Assembly: GCF_964355755.1 (NCBI RefSeq)
Contig: NC_092678.1
Location: 3,048,922-3,112,921 of the forward strand
Reading direction: 5' to 3'
Length of the DNA stretch: 64,000 nucleotides
From: Antedon mediterranea
Taxonomy: Eukaryota > Echinodermata > Crinoidea > Comatulida > Antedonidae
Position 1 is the first letter of the stretch. Each line of letters opens with the position of its first letter. The translations under genes and the position numbers were made by a program. Below the pieces are notes generated by a model that ran no database searches, had not been told where the DNA came from, and saw only the letters and a program-made list of their open reading frames with translations. This document shows positions 23,527 through 35,012 of the stretch, one piece after another.

Positions 23527-23934
23527 ATGGTTCAAAACTACAATGGGTGGAAATGCTTCGTTGAGGAAGGCTTGTATAGGTTATACAGAGACACTCAGAA
23601 GAAAAAGAAATCAAAATGCATTGACCTGATAACCAACTCAACTATATTTTGTACGTATAAGCAGAATGTCATGAATATCATGGAACATTGGGTGGAAAGG
23701 AGGCAGAAGTAGCTATAGACAAGTACAAATAGAGAAAACAAATCTATTTGATTGTCTTGTATAAGAATGGAAGGATGCGGTAAAGTTACGACCAACAACA
23801 AGAAAGTTGAGAGCTGACAGCGATGTATTTTCTATCAGTAGTAGAGCCTTGAAAGCTTCAAGTACAGCTTCCGTGAAACTACCAAAAGGTACTACTACTA
23901 CTCTACGGTTCAATAACCGTTATTATCTACAGCC
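23527..23934 (+). other. Conserved unit segment with short open frames
   Basis: A block kept in all units (19912, 23527, 29679, 35831). One frame reads VQNYNGWKCFVEEGLYRLY, and another from about 23780 reads KLRADSDVFSISSRALKASS up to the LTR. No family recognised. In the last unit the second frame is cut off at 36214. Confidence 0.35.
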
Positions 23935-25048
23935 TGTAAGTGCCAAATCCAAGCTAGGTATACTGTGCTTGTGTTCACTGAAGGGTGTCAAGTGAACAGG
24001 TGACCAACCATATGGGTTATGCTAATGAAGGCATAGCTTGCTCGGGCTGTGGCTGGCAGTTGGATAGTTAGGCTTGTTGGGTAAGGACCTAGCAAGCACA
24101 AAAGGCTTATTTAGAAGCTTAAGCTGGCCTAGCTATAGAAGTGGTAGATGTACCAAGGCTTACTTAGAAGCCTAAAGCTTTAGTACAGTAGTAATTGATA
24201 TAGTGTATAGCTATAGCTGCACATGTTATCCAGGCATAGAATAGTGAATATCTTCCGCTGTTACAAAGAAGACAAAAGTGGTTCTCCAATCTCCAAGAAG
24301 AAATGATAAAATTTGAGATATTGTTTTACTGATAAGTGAGAACACCCCAAGAAATGTGTGGCCAATGGGTAAAGTTGTGGAGACATTACCAAACAAGGAT
24401 GGGTTTGTTCGGCAAGTAAAGGTAAAGACACATGCAAGTATCCTGACAAGGCCTGTGAGTAAACTATGTTTGCTGTTGGACAATGATGATCCGGAAAAGT
24501 AATCCGAAGCGTTGTCTATATTATTCTGAATTGAACAAAACAAAAGAAGGAAACACAGAAAACTTAAGAAACTTTAAATGGATTTTATCTTTAACTTTAT
24601 TTTTGTTGCTATTTATATACAGTGTTGTTTAACTTTATGGTCAATAAGTTGATGGATAATTTGTATTATAGGCCTGGATTTTACACTTTCATTGTACAGT
24701 AATTGTATGTAGAATTGTGCAATGCGCAATTGTGGGTGGGTGGGTATGTAAGTGCCAAATCCAAGCTAGGTATACTGTGCTTGTGTTCACTGAAGGGTGT
24801 CAAGTGAACAGGTGACCAACCATATGGGTTATGCTAATGAGGGCATAGCTTGCTCGGGCTGTGGCTGGCAGTTGGATAGTTAGGCTTGTTGGGTAAGGAC
24901 CTAGCAAGCATAAAAGGCTTATTTAGAAGCCTAAGCTGGCCTAGCTATAGAAGTGGTAGATGTACCAAGGCTTACTTAGAAGCCTAAAGCTTTAAAACAG
25001 TAGTAATTGATATAGTGTATAGCTATAGCTGCACATGTTATCCAGGCA
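23935..25048 (+). mobile_element. Internally deleted LTR element with BEL/Pao C-terminal remnant (unit B)
   Basis: Two direct LTRs of 302 bp, 23935-24236 and 24747-25048, both TG...CA, differ at only a handful of sites. The 510-bp interior carries a damaged fragment of the C-terminal region of BEL/Pao polyproteins (DUF5641-like): SEYLPLLQRRQKW, then in another frame TPRNVWPMGKVVETLPNKDG, and finally ILTRPVSKLCLL. A GTGGGTGGGTGGGTA tract just before the second LTR may be the polypurine tract. gag, RT and integrase are absent from between the LTRs. No target-site duplication was seen. Confidence 0.8.
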
Positions 25049-25780
25049 TATCTTTGTAAATCGGATCAAGTCGGAGAACAATTAAATTCCGCATTTGCAA
25101 GAAACTTGTTTGTGCAGTTATACAGCCCTATACCATCGTGCAGTAAGGTTTACTGCAAATACCGTTCGCGATGCATGATGGGACCGAATTGGAAGCAACA
25201 ACGCAACCACTTGTATAATAAAGTTTGCATTATAATAACAAAAGCGTCTATGAACGTACTTAGGAAAAATGTATGTATTCAAAACAATATCATCGTGATT
25301 TTTAGGTACACAGGTACCGATATGCGTGATATAATCTAAAGGCAAGTTGCAAAGAGTACTCTCGTTCGTCTGTTGGATTTGAACTGAAAGATGTGTAAGT
25401 GTCTCTTGTTTGAAATATACAAGCCGTTTAATCAATCGAACATTGAAAAGTAAATCCATAAAAAATCTGTGTAACTTTAATATTTTAAAATGTCTCAGTT
25501 ACTGCTGTAACCTGTAAGCCTAATAGGTTAACATTACGTAGAAATCTTGTGTACGACAACAATAATACGGTAGTGTTTACGTTCTTTTGAATCTAACTTT
25601 ACACGTGAAAACAATTCTTTTCCTATACCATGGACGAACATTTTGACGTTTATGAGACAACGCTCTCATCAAATATAGGCCTACAGCTCAAAATCTCCAA
25701 AGGTATATTCGTAAGAATGATTAAACATACAGTAAAAAAAAATAGGTTGGAAGAGACTTTCTAGTAAACGGCGATGATAG

Positions 25781-26404
25781 ACCGTCAAAAAATGGAAACT
25801 GTGGGGAACTCATTGCGAGGCTATTACCGATGCAAACATCGGACACACCGTCACTCTAACTAACGTTGAGATTGAGGTCTACAATGACGCTCAACAAGTC
25901 AAGTCTTTGGATTTGACAACCACAAACGTAAGAACTTAGTTTTCAAAAATGTATTCAAAATCACATATTACTGTTACAGCATAATGATTTTGGTTCCATG
26001 TAGCCAATTGTTGCCAAAAGCCAAAGTTTCAATATAAGTTCTATCTATATCCAGCTATTTGAGCAAATCTTTACAGCTTCTCTCGCCTTCTTAAATCAAT
26101 TAATATGCCTACAAGATGACAAAGAAAAACGTTTCTCTTTCATTTTCGTCACACAGGCTGAAAAAAGGGTATCAATTGACCATCACGGCTGAGGATGAAG
26201 AAATTGATCCAGAACCGTAAGTATATAAATTCAGAAAAACATAAACATGTAAATAACTTAATCAAATAGCACAGATTTAGACGAAACAAAATTCACTTAA
26301 CTTACACAAGTTTCTTTTCTTTCCACAGAAAAATTAATCTCCTTACAGAAAATGATGAGATTTTAGTCTGCGATGTAAATGTTTTCCAATCGTTAAACTA
26401 CTGA
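25781..26404 (+). pseudogene. Three-exon gene tail, unit B
   Basis: Exons 25781-25927 (49 codons, phase 0), 26157-26216 and 26329-26404, each with consensus splice sites. Exon 1 reads VKKWKLWGTHCEAITDANIG ... SLDLTTTN. Exon 2 has an extra G in an A6G3 run compared with unit A, which shifts the frame against exon 1. Exon 3 ends NVFQSLNY-stop. Upstream exons of this gene were not found, so it looks like the 3' end of a duplicated gene. Function unknown. Confidence 0.5.
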
Positions 26405-26653
26405 AGAATTTACTAACATGTTGCCAATGAAATGCAAAATAGTCAAAAATAACGAATCAATTAAGTCAATTCAAATGGTTAAAAAATAAAAAAAAAACCA
26501 AAGCAACAAAAACTTGCGTAATTGTCTTTTATACCATGTGTTTTGTTGACAGTATAGTTGAATGCCTTCATCAAAATGTCACTTTTATATCCTAGGCCAG
26601 TTGTCTAAAAAATCATATCGGTCTGACTATTAGTTAATACAATAACATAATTA

Positions 26654-27175
26654 TTAATTATGAGTCTTGTTAATGGTAGTGTTCAAAATTTGACTTCCTT
26701 TAAAAATTATGTATTTTGTGACTTTTTCTAACTTCGAAACGGCAAGTGTTTTTCTTGAAAAGACGGCGAAAGTATACCTCTGAATAAAGTAGTAACCAAT
26801 GGCTATACCTTGATGATAGTGATTCTTATTTAATATGTTAAATTTTATTTTTAACTGTTTATGTCCATTGCTGGAGTTTTTAGCTTGGCTGCTTTTAGTG
26901 TTTCTAGCATGCCATTGCTCAAAGGCACTCCAATCTGAATATTTACTTCTGCATCGCTCAATTGGTTTTGGATGTAACCCGTCCATTTTCTTAATAAGAG
27001 GCCTGCTTGGATATTTAGCCACAATTACTTGTTTGATCTTCTCAAGATGCTCCAGACTGTTACTTTCTGATCGGACTTCTTCCTTTTGGCATTTTCTCAA
27101 GATCATCAGACGGATTGATTGACCTATCGTTAAATAAACCGTGTTGAGCTTAATTATTTGATACTGAACTTTCAT
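26654..27175 (-). CDS. Hypothetical ORF, 173 aa (unit B)
   Basis: Starts at an ATG at 27175. It is rich in Lys, Glu and Ser, with no signal peptide or membrane segment in the N-terminal two thirds. Recognisable stretches are EEVRSESNSLEHLEKIKQVI, PLIKKMDGLHPKP and YSDWSAFEQWHARN; the tail after about residue 120 looks non-coding. The same ORF is at 32806-33327 and a truncated one at 22012-22434. The copies are recent duplicates, so conservation does not by itself prove coding. It may be the last exon of a gene or a piece of a mobile element. Confidence 0.3.
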   Translation of the reverse strand: MKVQYQIIKLNTVYLTIGQSIRLMILRKCQKEEVRSESNSLEHLEKIKQVIVAKYPSRPLIKKMDGLHPKPIERCRSKYSDWSAFEQWHARNTKSSQAKNSSNGHKQLKIKFNILNKNHYHQGIAIGYYFIQRYTFAVFSRKTLAVSKLEKVTKYIIFKGSQILNTTINKTHN

Positions 27176-27579
27176 TTATTTAACACCTTCTTTCTTCCTC
27201 GTTCAGTCGATGGACTAAATTGTATCCATGTCAATTGAAAGAGAAAAGCCACCGTCTGTCAAATCCCATTTCTTCTTTCTGTCAAAACAATTTTATGGTC
27301 TAGATGCACCTGTTGTCCACTAACAGAAGAATCAAAACTACTCAGTATGTTGTGTTCTTCCAATACAATTAAATATCCTGAATTGCTGTCTGCTATACTA
27401 AATGGGTTGGTAAGTTCACTTTCATTATAGTGTTAATCACATTTCTTTCATTCCTCTTTCTCTCCCCCAAAGGTCAGTGGAATAAAATTTTTGCATAAGG
27501 GAAACCAAAACAATAGTGGTCTCTGGTTACAAAGGAAGTATTAGACAATCAAGATAGGCTGTATTATCTGGATCAATTG

Positions 27580-27930
27580 ACGGCAAGGGAGGTAAATCAA
27601 CTTGTGAAAAGTTTCATGCGCATGGAACCAGAGAAAAGCTACACTAAAGCCAAACAAGCCATCACAAAACAGTATGGAAATAAAGTTTAAATTGGCAGAA
27701 TCATACCTTCAAAGAGTCAATAACTTCTCAGATATTAAGGCAGAAGATGGAGGCAGGATTTCTAAGTTTTTATTACTTTTTTTGGAGTGCCAAGAATATT
27801 GCTCATATGGAAGGTTTGCTGAGAAGGTGCATGTAGTTGAATTATCAAAGGATGGAGAGTGTTGGTATGTGCCACACCATGGTGTTTACCACCCTCAGGA
27901 TCAAAGACTTTGAGTAGATTTCAACTGTGC
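27580..27930 (+). pseudogene. BEL/Pao gag and RT-start remnant (unit B)
   Basis: Two pieces are fused. A gag-like helical stretch (REVNQLVKSFMRMEPEKSYT, later FKLAESYLQRVNNFSDIKAE) is joined at about 27850 to the start of the RT region, where ECWYVPHHGVYHP is a hallmark of BEL/Pao elements and leads into a damaged VDFNCAAKS. Frameshifts and stops break both parts; the protease region between them is missing. Confidence 0.7.
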
Positions 27931-28060
27931 TGCCAAATCAGAAGGTTTGTAAATGAATGATTGTCTTCTTCATCGAATCAAAGGACAACGAAATAGATTT
28001 TGTAACAAAATTAATAACCACATTACGTACATGATAAAGCTAATTAATAATATAGACATT

Positions 28061-28165
28061 GTTACTAGGGCAGCACAGACACCGAACCCACTGACCACCA
28101 TGTCCAATGTTACTAGGGCAGCACAGAGACCGAACCCACTGACCACCATGTCCAATGTTACTGGG
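28061..28165 (+). repeat. 54-bp tandem duplication
   Basis: The unit GTTACTAGGGCAGCACAGAC... to ...CATGTCCAAT occurs twice in a row with one mismatch (cagacacc/cagagacc), followed by a partial third start (GTTACTGGGCGG). It encodes TRAAQxPNPLTTMSNV twice. The same repeat is in unit C at 34213-34317. Confidence 0.8.
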
Positions 28166-28439
28166 CGGAATCAGATGACCAATGTTGTGAATGAAGCTGT
28201 GCCGATACATAATGCTCAGCTACAACCCGAATGGACGTTCACAAATGCAGAACATTCCGAGAACAAGTGAAGTGGTCAAAAACTCAATCAATCAACAATA
28301 CTCAACCGGTCTGTGTTAAACCTGAAATCGACCAAGCTCCATCAGTATCAATGGCTGTGAGTTGTGAGGAACATGCGTTCTAAACAGAAAATTGAGCTTG
28401 TGTTCACTGAAGGACCGCTTACACCCTAATAAATGGAGG

Positions 28440-28860
28440 AGTCAGAAAGGTTTTAGATTCGAAAATCGCAGCATTCGCTACAGTCGTGTACAGAAAGAAG
28501 GGAGAATTCAAAAGGTTAAGCTCCTTTGAAGAATTTACGTTGGGGGTAGAGCTGGTGGTGCAGAAAATAAAATTGCCTACGATAGTAAACGCCCAGTTCT
28601 TCTGCTGAAAGAACATTGTCTATCATATCTTATAACTTGTCCAATGCATGAACAAGGACATAATGAAGTTGCAGTTACAGCTGGCAAAGTGAGAGCAAGA
28701 TATTGGATTATAGAAGTTCCTAAATTAGCGAAAACTGTTATATTTAGATGGTGAAATGCAGGAAAATGAATCACAAGATGGAAGATCAATTTATGGCTGA
28801 TCTACCTACCGAGCTTGGACTTTATGATAATCTCGTTTTTCTAATAAGGCACTTGAGTGA
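28440..28860 (+). pseudogene. BEL/Pao pre-integrase and zinc-finger remnant (unit C)
   Basis: SKIAAFATVVYRKKGEFK at about 28460 is followed by SSFEEFTLG; after a shift, RPVLLLKEHCLSYLI leads into the H2C2-like MHEQGHNEVAVTAG region and WIIEVPKLAKTV. A similar leader precedes the 138-base unit at 19165-19240. Stops break it near 28750. Confidence 0.65.
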
Positions 28861-29243
28861 TCATTGGTCAGCAAGAACATTGTAGTGATGGTCATTCAAC
28901 AGGACATATATCCATTACACCTCGCAAAAGGCAAGAAGTGTTTTATATAACATTCATTGACAATAGTGACCCTGTTATATTTAACCTTTTCAGAATAGAA
29001 TATCCTGAAAACAGAAGCAATTATCGAGAAAAGCTACAACTATATATTAAATAAAGGTAAATATAAAAGCATTTTACAAAATTATAAATTATACCTTCTT
29101 TGATTTTACGATAGATATTTAAAGATCTCTTTGGTGGAACCTGGAGTCAAAGTTGCTGTGCATGTATTATTATTACAGAGGAAAATAGAGACAGTTTTCA
29201 CGTTGATACTATCCAGAGTGTTCTGGATGATTGTTAAATTTCG

Positions 29244-29590
29244 GTGGATAAAGGTGTTTTTAGGTTAACAAAATGGATTAGCAACGATACCACTGTGATT
29301 TACTCCATACCAGATGATGAATGTGCTAAGGAAGTCAAAGGTTTAGATTTGAATAATAAAACCTTGCTGACAGAGAGGTGTACTGTACAATGGGATATGA
29401 AATTACAGATAAAGAAACCGCTTAAATGAGATGATGATTGCTTAGTCTTGTTAGTTTAATCTATGATCCACATGGATACGTTTGCCCGTTCACTTGAAGG
29501 CAAAAGTTATAGTACAAGAGCTTAAACAGAAACTTAGTTGGGATGAATCACTACCTGTAGATCTTCTTGAGAGTTGGCAAAAATGTTAGA
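29244..29590 (+). pseudogene. BEL/Pao RT remnant (unit C)
   Basis: As in unit B, but 22 bases (TGGAATTAAATTCCCTTGGA region) are deleted and the first codons differ (KWISNDTTVIYS). The same deletion is in unit D, so C and D share a more recent ancestor with each other than with B in this part. Confidence 0.75.
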
Positions 29591-30086
29591 TGATAAAAAA
29601 AAGATTACACAGAATTGTTGTAAAGAAATCTTGTTAGCAAGTTATTAACCTGTTAGTGACATAAGTTCACAACTATATATGGTTCAAAACTACAATGGGT
29701 GGAAATGCTTCGTTGAGGAAGGCTTGTATAGGTTATACAGAGACACTCAGAAGAAAAAGAAATCAAAATGCATTGACCTGATAACCAACTCAACTATATT
29801 TTGTACGTATAAGCAGAATGTCATGAATATCATGGAACATTGGGTGGAAAGGAGGCAGAAGTAGCTATAGACAAGTACAAATAGAGAAAACAAATCTATT
29901 TGATTGTCTTGTATAAGAATGGAAGGATGCGGTAAAGTTACGACCAACAACAAGAAAGTTGAGAGCTGACAGCGATGTATTTTCTATCAGTAGTAGAGCC
30001 TTGAAAGCTTCAAGTACAGCTTCCGTGAAACTACCAAAAGGTACTACTACTACTCTACGGTTCAATAACCGTTATTATCTACAGCC

Positions 30087-31200
30087 TGTAAGTGCCAAAT
30101 CCAAGCTAGGTATACTGTGCTTGTGTTCACTGAAGGGTGTCAAGTGAACAGGTGACCAACCATATGGGTTATGCTAATGAAGGCATAGCTTGCTCGGGCT
30201 GTGGCTGGCAGTTGGATAGTTAGGCTTGTTGGGTAAGGACCTAGCAAGCACAAAAGGCTTATTTAGAAGCTTAAGCTGGCCTAGCTATAGAAGTGGTAGA
30301 TGTACCAAGGCTTACTTAGAAGCCTAAAGCTTTAGTACAGTAGTAATTGATATAGTGTATAGCTATAGCTGCACATGTTATCCAGGCATAGAATAGTGAA
30401 TATCTTCCGCTGTTACAAAGAAGACAAAAGTGGTTCTCCAATCTCCAAGAAGAAATGATAAAATTTGAGATATTGTTTTACTGATAAGTGAGAACACCCC
30501 AAGAAATGTGTGGCCAATGGGTAAAGTTGTGGAGACATTACCAAACAAGGATGGGTTTGTTCGGCAAGTAAAGGTAAAGACACATGCAAGTATCCTGACA
30601 AGGCCTGTGAGTAAACTATGTTTGCTGTTGGACAATGATGATCCGGAAAAGTAATCCGAAGCGTTGTCTATATTATTCTGAATTGAACAAAACAAAAGAA
30701 GGAAACACAGAAAACTTAAGAAACTTTAAATGGATTTTATCTTTAACTTTATTTTTGTTGCTATTTATATACAGTGTTGTTTAACTTTATGGTCAATAAG
30801 TTGATGGATAATTTGTATTATAGGCCTGGATTTTACACTTTCATTGTACAGTAATTGTATGTAGAATTGTGCAATGCGCAATTGTGGGTGGGTGGGTATG
30901 TAAGTGCCAAATCCAAGCTAGGTATACTGTGCTTGTGTTCACTGAAGGGTGTCAAGTGAACAGGTGACCAACCATATGGGTTATGCTAATGAGGGCATAG
31001 CTTGCTCGGGCTGTGGCTGGCAGTTGGATAGTTAGGCTTGTTGGGTAAGGACCTAGCAAGCATAAAAGGCTTATTTAGAAGCCTAAGCTGGCCTAGCTAT
31101 AGAAGTGGTAGATGTACCAAGGCTTACTTAGAAGCCTAAAGCTTTAAAACAGTAGTAATTGATATAGTGTATAGCTATAGCTGCACATGTTATCCAGGCA
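30087..31200 (+). mobile_element. Internally deleted LTR element (unit C)
   Basis: LTRs 30087-30388 and 30899-31200 with the same DUF5641-like remnant between them. It is the 6,152-bp-shifted copy of 23935-25048 and seems identical to it, so it arose by duplication and not by a separate insertion. Confidence 0.85.
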
Positions 31201-31932
31201 TATCTTTGTAAATCGGATCAAGTCGGAGAACAATTAAATTCCGCATTTGCAAGAAACTTGTTTGTGCAGTTATACAGCCCTATACCATCGTGCAGTAAGG
31301 TTTACTGCAAATACCGTTCGCGATGCATGATGGGACCGAATTGGAAGCAACAACGCAACCACTTGTATAATAAAGTTTGCATTATAATAACAAAAGCGTC
31401 TATGAACGTACTTAGGAAAAATGTATGTATTCAAAACAATATCATCGTGATTTTTAGGTACACAGGTACCGATATGCGTGATATAATCTAAAGGCAAGTT
31501 GCAAAGAGTACTCTCGTTCGTCTGTTGGATTTGAACTGAAAGATGTGTAAGTGTCTCTTGTTTGAAATATACAAGCCGTTTAATCAATCGAACATTGAAA
31601 AGTAAATCCATAAAAAATCTGTGTAACTTTAATATTTTAAAATGTCTCAGTTACTGCTGTAACCTGTAAGCCTAATAGGTTAACATTACGTAGAAATCTT
31701 GTGTACGACAACAATAATACGGTAGTGTTTACGTTCTTTTGAATCTAACTTTACACGTGAAAACAATTCTTTTCCTATACCATGGACGAACATTTTGACG
31801 TTTATGAGACAACGCTCTCATCAAATATAGGCCTACAGCTCAAAATCTCCAAAGGTATATTCGTAAGAATGATTAAACATACAGTAAAAAAAAATAGGTT
31901 GGAAGAGACTTTCTAGTAAACGGCGATGATAG

Positions 31933-32556
31933 ACCGTCAAAAAATGGAAACTGTGGGGAACTCATTGCGAGGCTATTACCGATGCAAACATCGGACACAC
32001 CGTCACTCTAACTAACGTTGAGATTGAGGTCTACAATGACGCTCAACAAGTCAAGTCTTTGGATTTGACAACCACAAACGTAAGAACTTAGTTTTCAAAA
32101 ATGTATTCAAAATCACATATTACTGTTACAGCATAATGATTTTGGTTCCATGTAGCCAATTGTTGCCAAAAGCCAAAGTTTCAATATAAGTTCTATCTAT
32201 ATCCAGCTATTTGAGCAAATCTTTACAGCTTCTCTCGCCTTCTTAAATCAATTAATATGCCTACAAGATGACAAAGAAAAACGTTTCTCTTTCATTTTCG
32301 TCACACAGGCTGAAAAAAGGGTATCAATTGACCATCACGGCTGAGGATGAAGAAATTGATCCAGAACCGTAAGTATATAAATTCAGAAAAACATAAACAT
32401 GTAAATAACTTAATCAAATAGCACAGATTTAGACGAAACAAAATTCACTTAACTTACACAAGTTTCTTTTCTTTCCACAGAAAAATTAATCTCCTTACAG
32501 AAAATGATGAGATTTTAGTCTGCGATGTAAATGTTTTCCAATCGTTAAACTACTGA
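31933..32556 (+). pseudogene. Three-exon gene tail, unit C
   Basis: Exons 31933-32079, 32309-32368 and 32481-32556, same as unit B including the extra G in exon 2. Confidence 0.5.
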
Positions 32557-32805
32557 AGAATTTACTAACATGTTGCCAATGAAATGCAAAATAGTCAAAA
32601 ATAACGAATCAATTAAGTCAATTCAAATGGTTAAAAAATAAAAAAAAAACCAAAGCAACAAAAACTTGCGTAATTGTCTTTTATACCATGTGTTTTGTTG
32701 ACAGTATAGTTGAATGCCTTCATCAAAATGTCACTTTTATATCCTAGGCCAGTTGTCTAAAAAATCATATCGGTCTGACTATTAGTTAATACAATAACAT
32801 AATTA

Positions 32806-33327
32806 TTAATTATGAGTCTTGTTAATGGTAGTGTTCAAAATTTGACTTCCTTTAAAAATTATGTATTTTGTGACTTTTTCTAACTTCGAAACGGCAAGTG
32901 TTTTTCTTGAAAAGACGGCGAAAGTATACCTCTGAATAAAGTAGTAACCAATGGCTATACCTTGATGATAGTGATTCTTATTTAATATGTTAAATTTTAT
33001 TTTTAACTGTTTATGTCCATTGCTGGAGTTTTTAGCTTGGCTGCTTTTAGTGTTTCTAGCATGCCATTGCTCAAAGGCACTCCAATCTGAATATTTACTT
33101 CTGCATCGCTCAATTGGTTTTGGATGTAACCCGTCCATTTTCTTAATAAGAGGCCTGCTTGGATATTTAGCCACAATTACTTGTTTGATCTTCTCAAGAT
33201 GCTCCAGACTGTTACTTTCTGATCGGACTTCTTCCTTTTGGCATTTTCTCAAGATCATCAGACGGATTGATTGACCTATCGTTAAATAAACCGTGTTGAG
33301 CTTAATTATTTGATACTGAACTTTCAT
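32806..33327 (-). CDS. Hypothetical ORF, 173 aa (unit C)
   Basis: Identical in translation to the ORF at 26654-27175. See that entry for the visible features; no family recognised. Confidence 0.3.
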   Translation of the reverse strand: MKVQYQIIKLNTVYLTIGQSIRLMILRKCQKEEVRSESNSLEHLEKIKQVIVAKYPSRPLIKKMDGLHPKPIERCRSKYSDWSAFEQWHARNTKSSQAKNSSNGHKQLKIKFNILNKNHYHQGIAIGYYFIQRYTFAVFSRKTLAVSKLEKVTKYIIFKGSQILNTTINKTHN

Positions 33328-33731
33328 TTATTTAACACCTTCTTTCTTCCTCGTTCAGTCGATGGACTAAATTGTATCCATGTCAATTGAAAGAGAAAAG
33401 CCACCGTCTGTCAAATCCCATTTCTTCTTTCTGTCAAAACAATTTTATGGTCTAGATGCACCTGTTGTCCACTAACAGAAGAATCAAAACTACTCAGTAT
33501 GTTGTGTTCTTCCAATACAATTAAATATCCTGAATTGCTGTCTGCTATACTAAATGGGTTGGTAAGTTCACTTTCATTATAGTGTTAATCACATTTCTTT
33601 CATTCCTCTTTCTCTCCCCCAAAGGTCAGTGGAATAAAATTTTTGCATAAGGGAAACCAAAACAATAGTGGTCTCTGGTTACAAAGGAAGTATTAGACAA
33701 TCAAGATAGGCTGTATTATCTGGATCAATTG

Positions 33732-34082
33732 ACGGCAAGGGAGGTAAATCAACTTGTGAAAAGTTTCATGCGCATGGAACCAGAGAAAAGCTACACTAAA
33801 GCCAAACAAGCCATCACAAAACAGTATGGAAATAAAGTTTAAATTGGCAGAATCATACCTTCAAAGAGTCAATAACTTCTCAGATATTAAGGCAGAAGAT
33901 GGAGGCAGGATTTCTAAGTTTTTATTACTTTTTTTGGAGTGCCAAGAATATTGCTCATATGGAAGGTTTGCTGAGAAGGTGCATGTAGTTGAATTATCAA
34001 AGGATGGAGAGTGTTGGTATGTGCCACACCATGGTGTTTACCACCCTCAGGATCAAAGACTTTGAGTAGATTTCAACTGTGC
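33732..34082 (+). pseudogene. BEL/Pao gag and RT-start remnant (unit C)
   Basis: Shifted copy of 27580-27930 with the same lesions. Confidence 0.7.
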
Positions 34083-34591
34083 TGCCAAATCAGAAGGTTT
34101 GTAAATGAATGATTGTCTTCTTCATCGAATCAAAGGACAACGAAATAGATTTTGTCACAAAATTAATAACCACATTACGTACATGATAAAGCTAATTAAT
34201 AATATAGACATTGTTACTAGGGCAGCACAGACACCGAACCCACTGACCACCATGTCCAATGTTACTAGGGCAGCACAGAGACCGAACCCACTGACCACCA
34301 TGTCCAATGTTACTGGGCGGAATCAGATGACCAATGTTGTGAATGAAGCTGTGCCGATACATAATGCTCAGCTACAACCCGAATGGACGTTCACAAATGC
34401 AGAACATTCCGAGAACAAGTGAAGTGGTCAAAAACTCAATCAATCAACAATACTCAACCGGTCTGTGTTAAACCTGAAATCGACCAAGCTCCATCAGTAT
34501 CAATGGCTGTGAGTTGTGAGGAACATGCGTTCTAAACAGAAAATTGAGCTTGTGTTCACTGAAGGACCGCTTACACCCTAATAAATGGAGG

Positions 34592-35012
34592 AGTCAGAAA
34601 GGTTTTAGATTCGAAAATCGCAGCATTCGCTACAGTCGTGTACAGAAAGAAGGGAGAATTCAAAATGTTAAGCTCCTTTGAAGAATTTACGTTGGGGGTA
34701 GAGCTGGTGGTGCAGAAAATAAAATTGCCTACGATAGTAAACGCCCAGTTCTTCTGCTGAAAGAACATTGTCTATCATATCTTATAACTTGTCCAATGCA
34801 TGAACAAGGACATAATGAAGTTGCAGTTACAGCTGGCAAAGTGAGAGCAAGATATTGGATTATAGAAGTTCCTAAATTAGCGAAAACTGTTATATTTAGA
34901 TGGTGAAATGCAGGAAAATGAATCACAAGATGGAAGATCAATTTATGGCTGATCTACCTACCGAGCTTGGACTTTATGATAATCTCGTTTTTCTAATAAG
35001 GCACTTGAGTGA
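34592..35012 (+). pseudogene. BEL/Pao pre-integrase and zinc-finger remnant (unit D)
   Basis: Shifted copy of 28440-28860 with the same lesions. Confidence 0.65.

Larger units (their letters stand above)
22442..28640 (+). repeat. Tandem array unit B
   Basis: From about 23245 onward this unit matches unit C at a constant offset of 6,152 bases with very few differences (for example one base near 28000 and one at 28513). Left of 23245 it differs from C by small indels: 22662 pairs with 28857 and 23070 with 29244. The order of parts is integrase remnant, 138-base unit remnant, RT remnant, two-LTR element, three-exon tail, minus-strand ORF, gag/RT-start remnant. Confidence 0.9.
28641..34792 (+). 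repeat. Tandem array unit C
   Basis: Full unit of 6,152 bp. Against unit B (right of 29397) and unit D the offset is constant. Differences from B are single bases, e.g. gtaac/gtcac near 34152 and aaagg/aaatg near 34665. Confidence 0.9.

Noticed and set aside
24226-24543. 105-aa minus-strand open frame (also at 30378-30695)
   Set aside because: It is opposite to a recognisable BEL/Pao C-terminal remnant on the plus strand and looks like its shadow.
23935-25048. Intact LTR retrotransposon
   Set aside because: Only 510 bp remain between the LTRs, the coding remnant is frameshifted, and no target-site duplication or primer-binding site could be shown.
28061-34317. CRISPR-like or regularly spaced repeats
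   Set aside because: The repeats are direct tandem duplications without unique spacers, in animal DNA.
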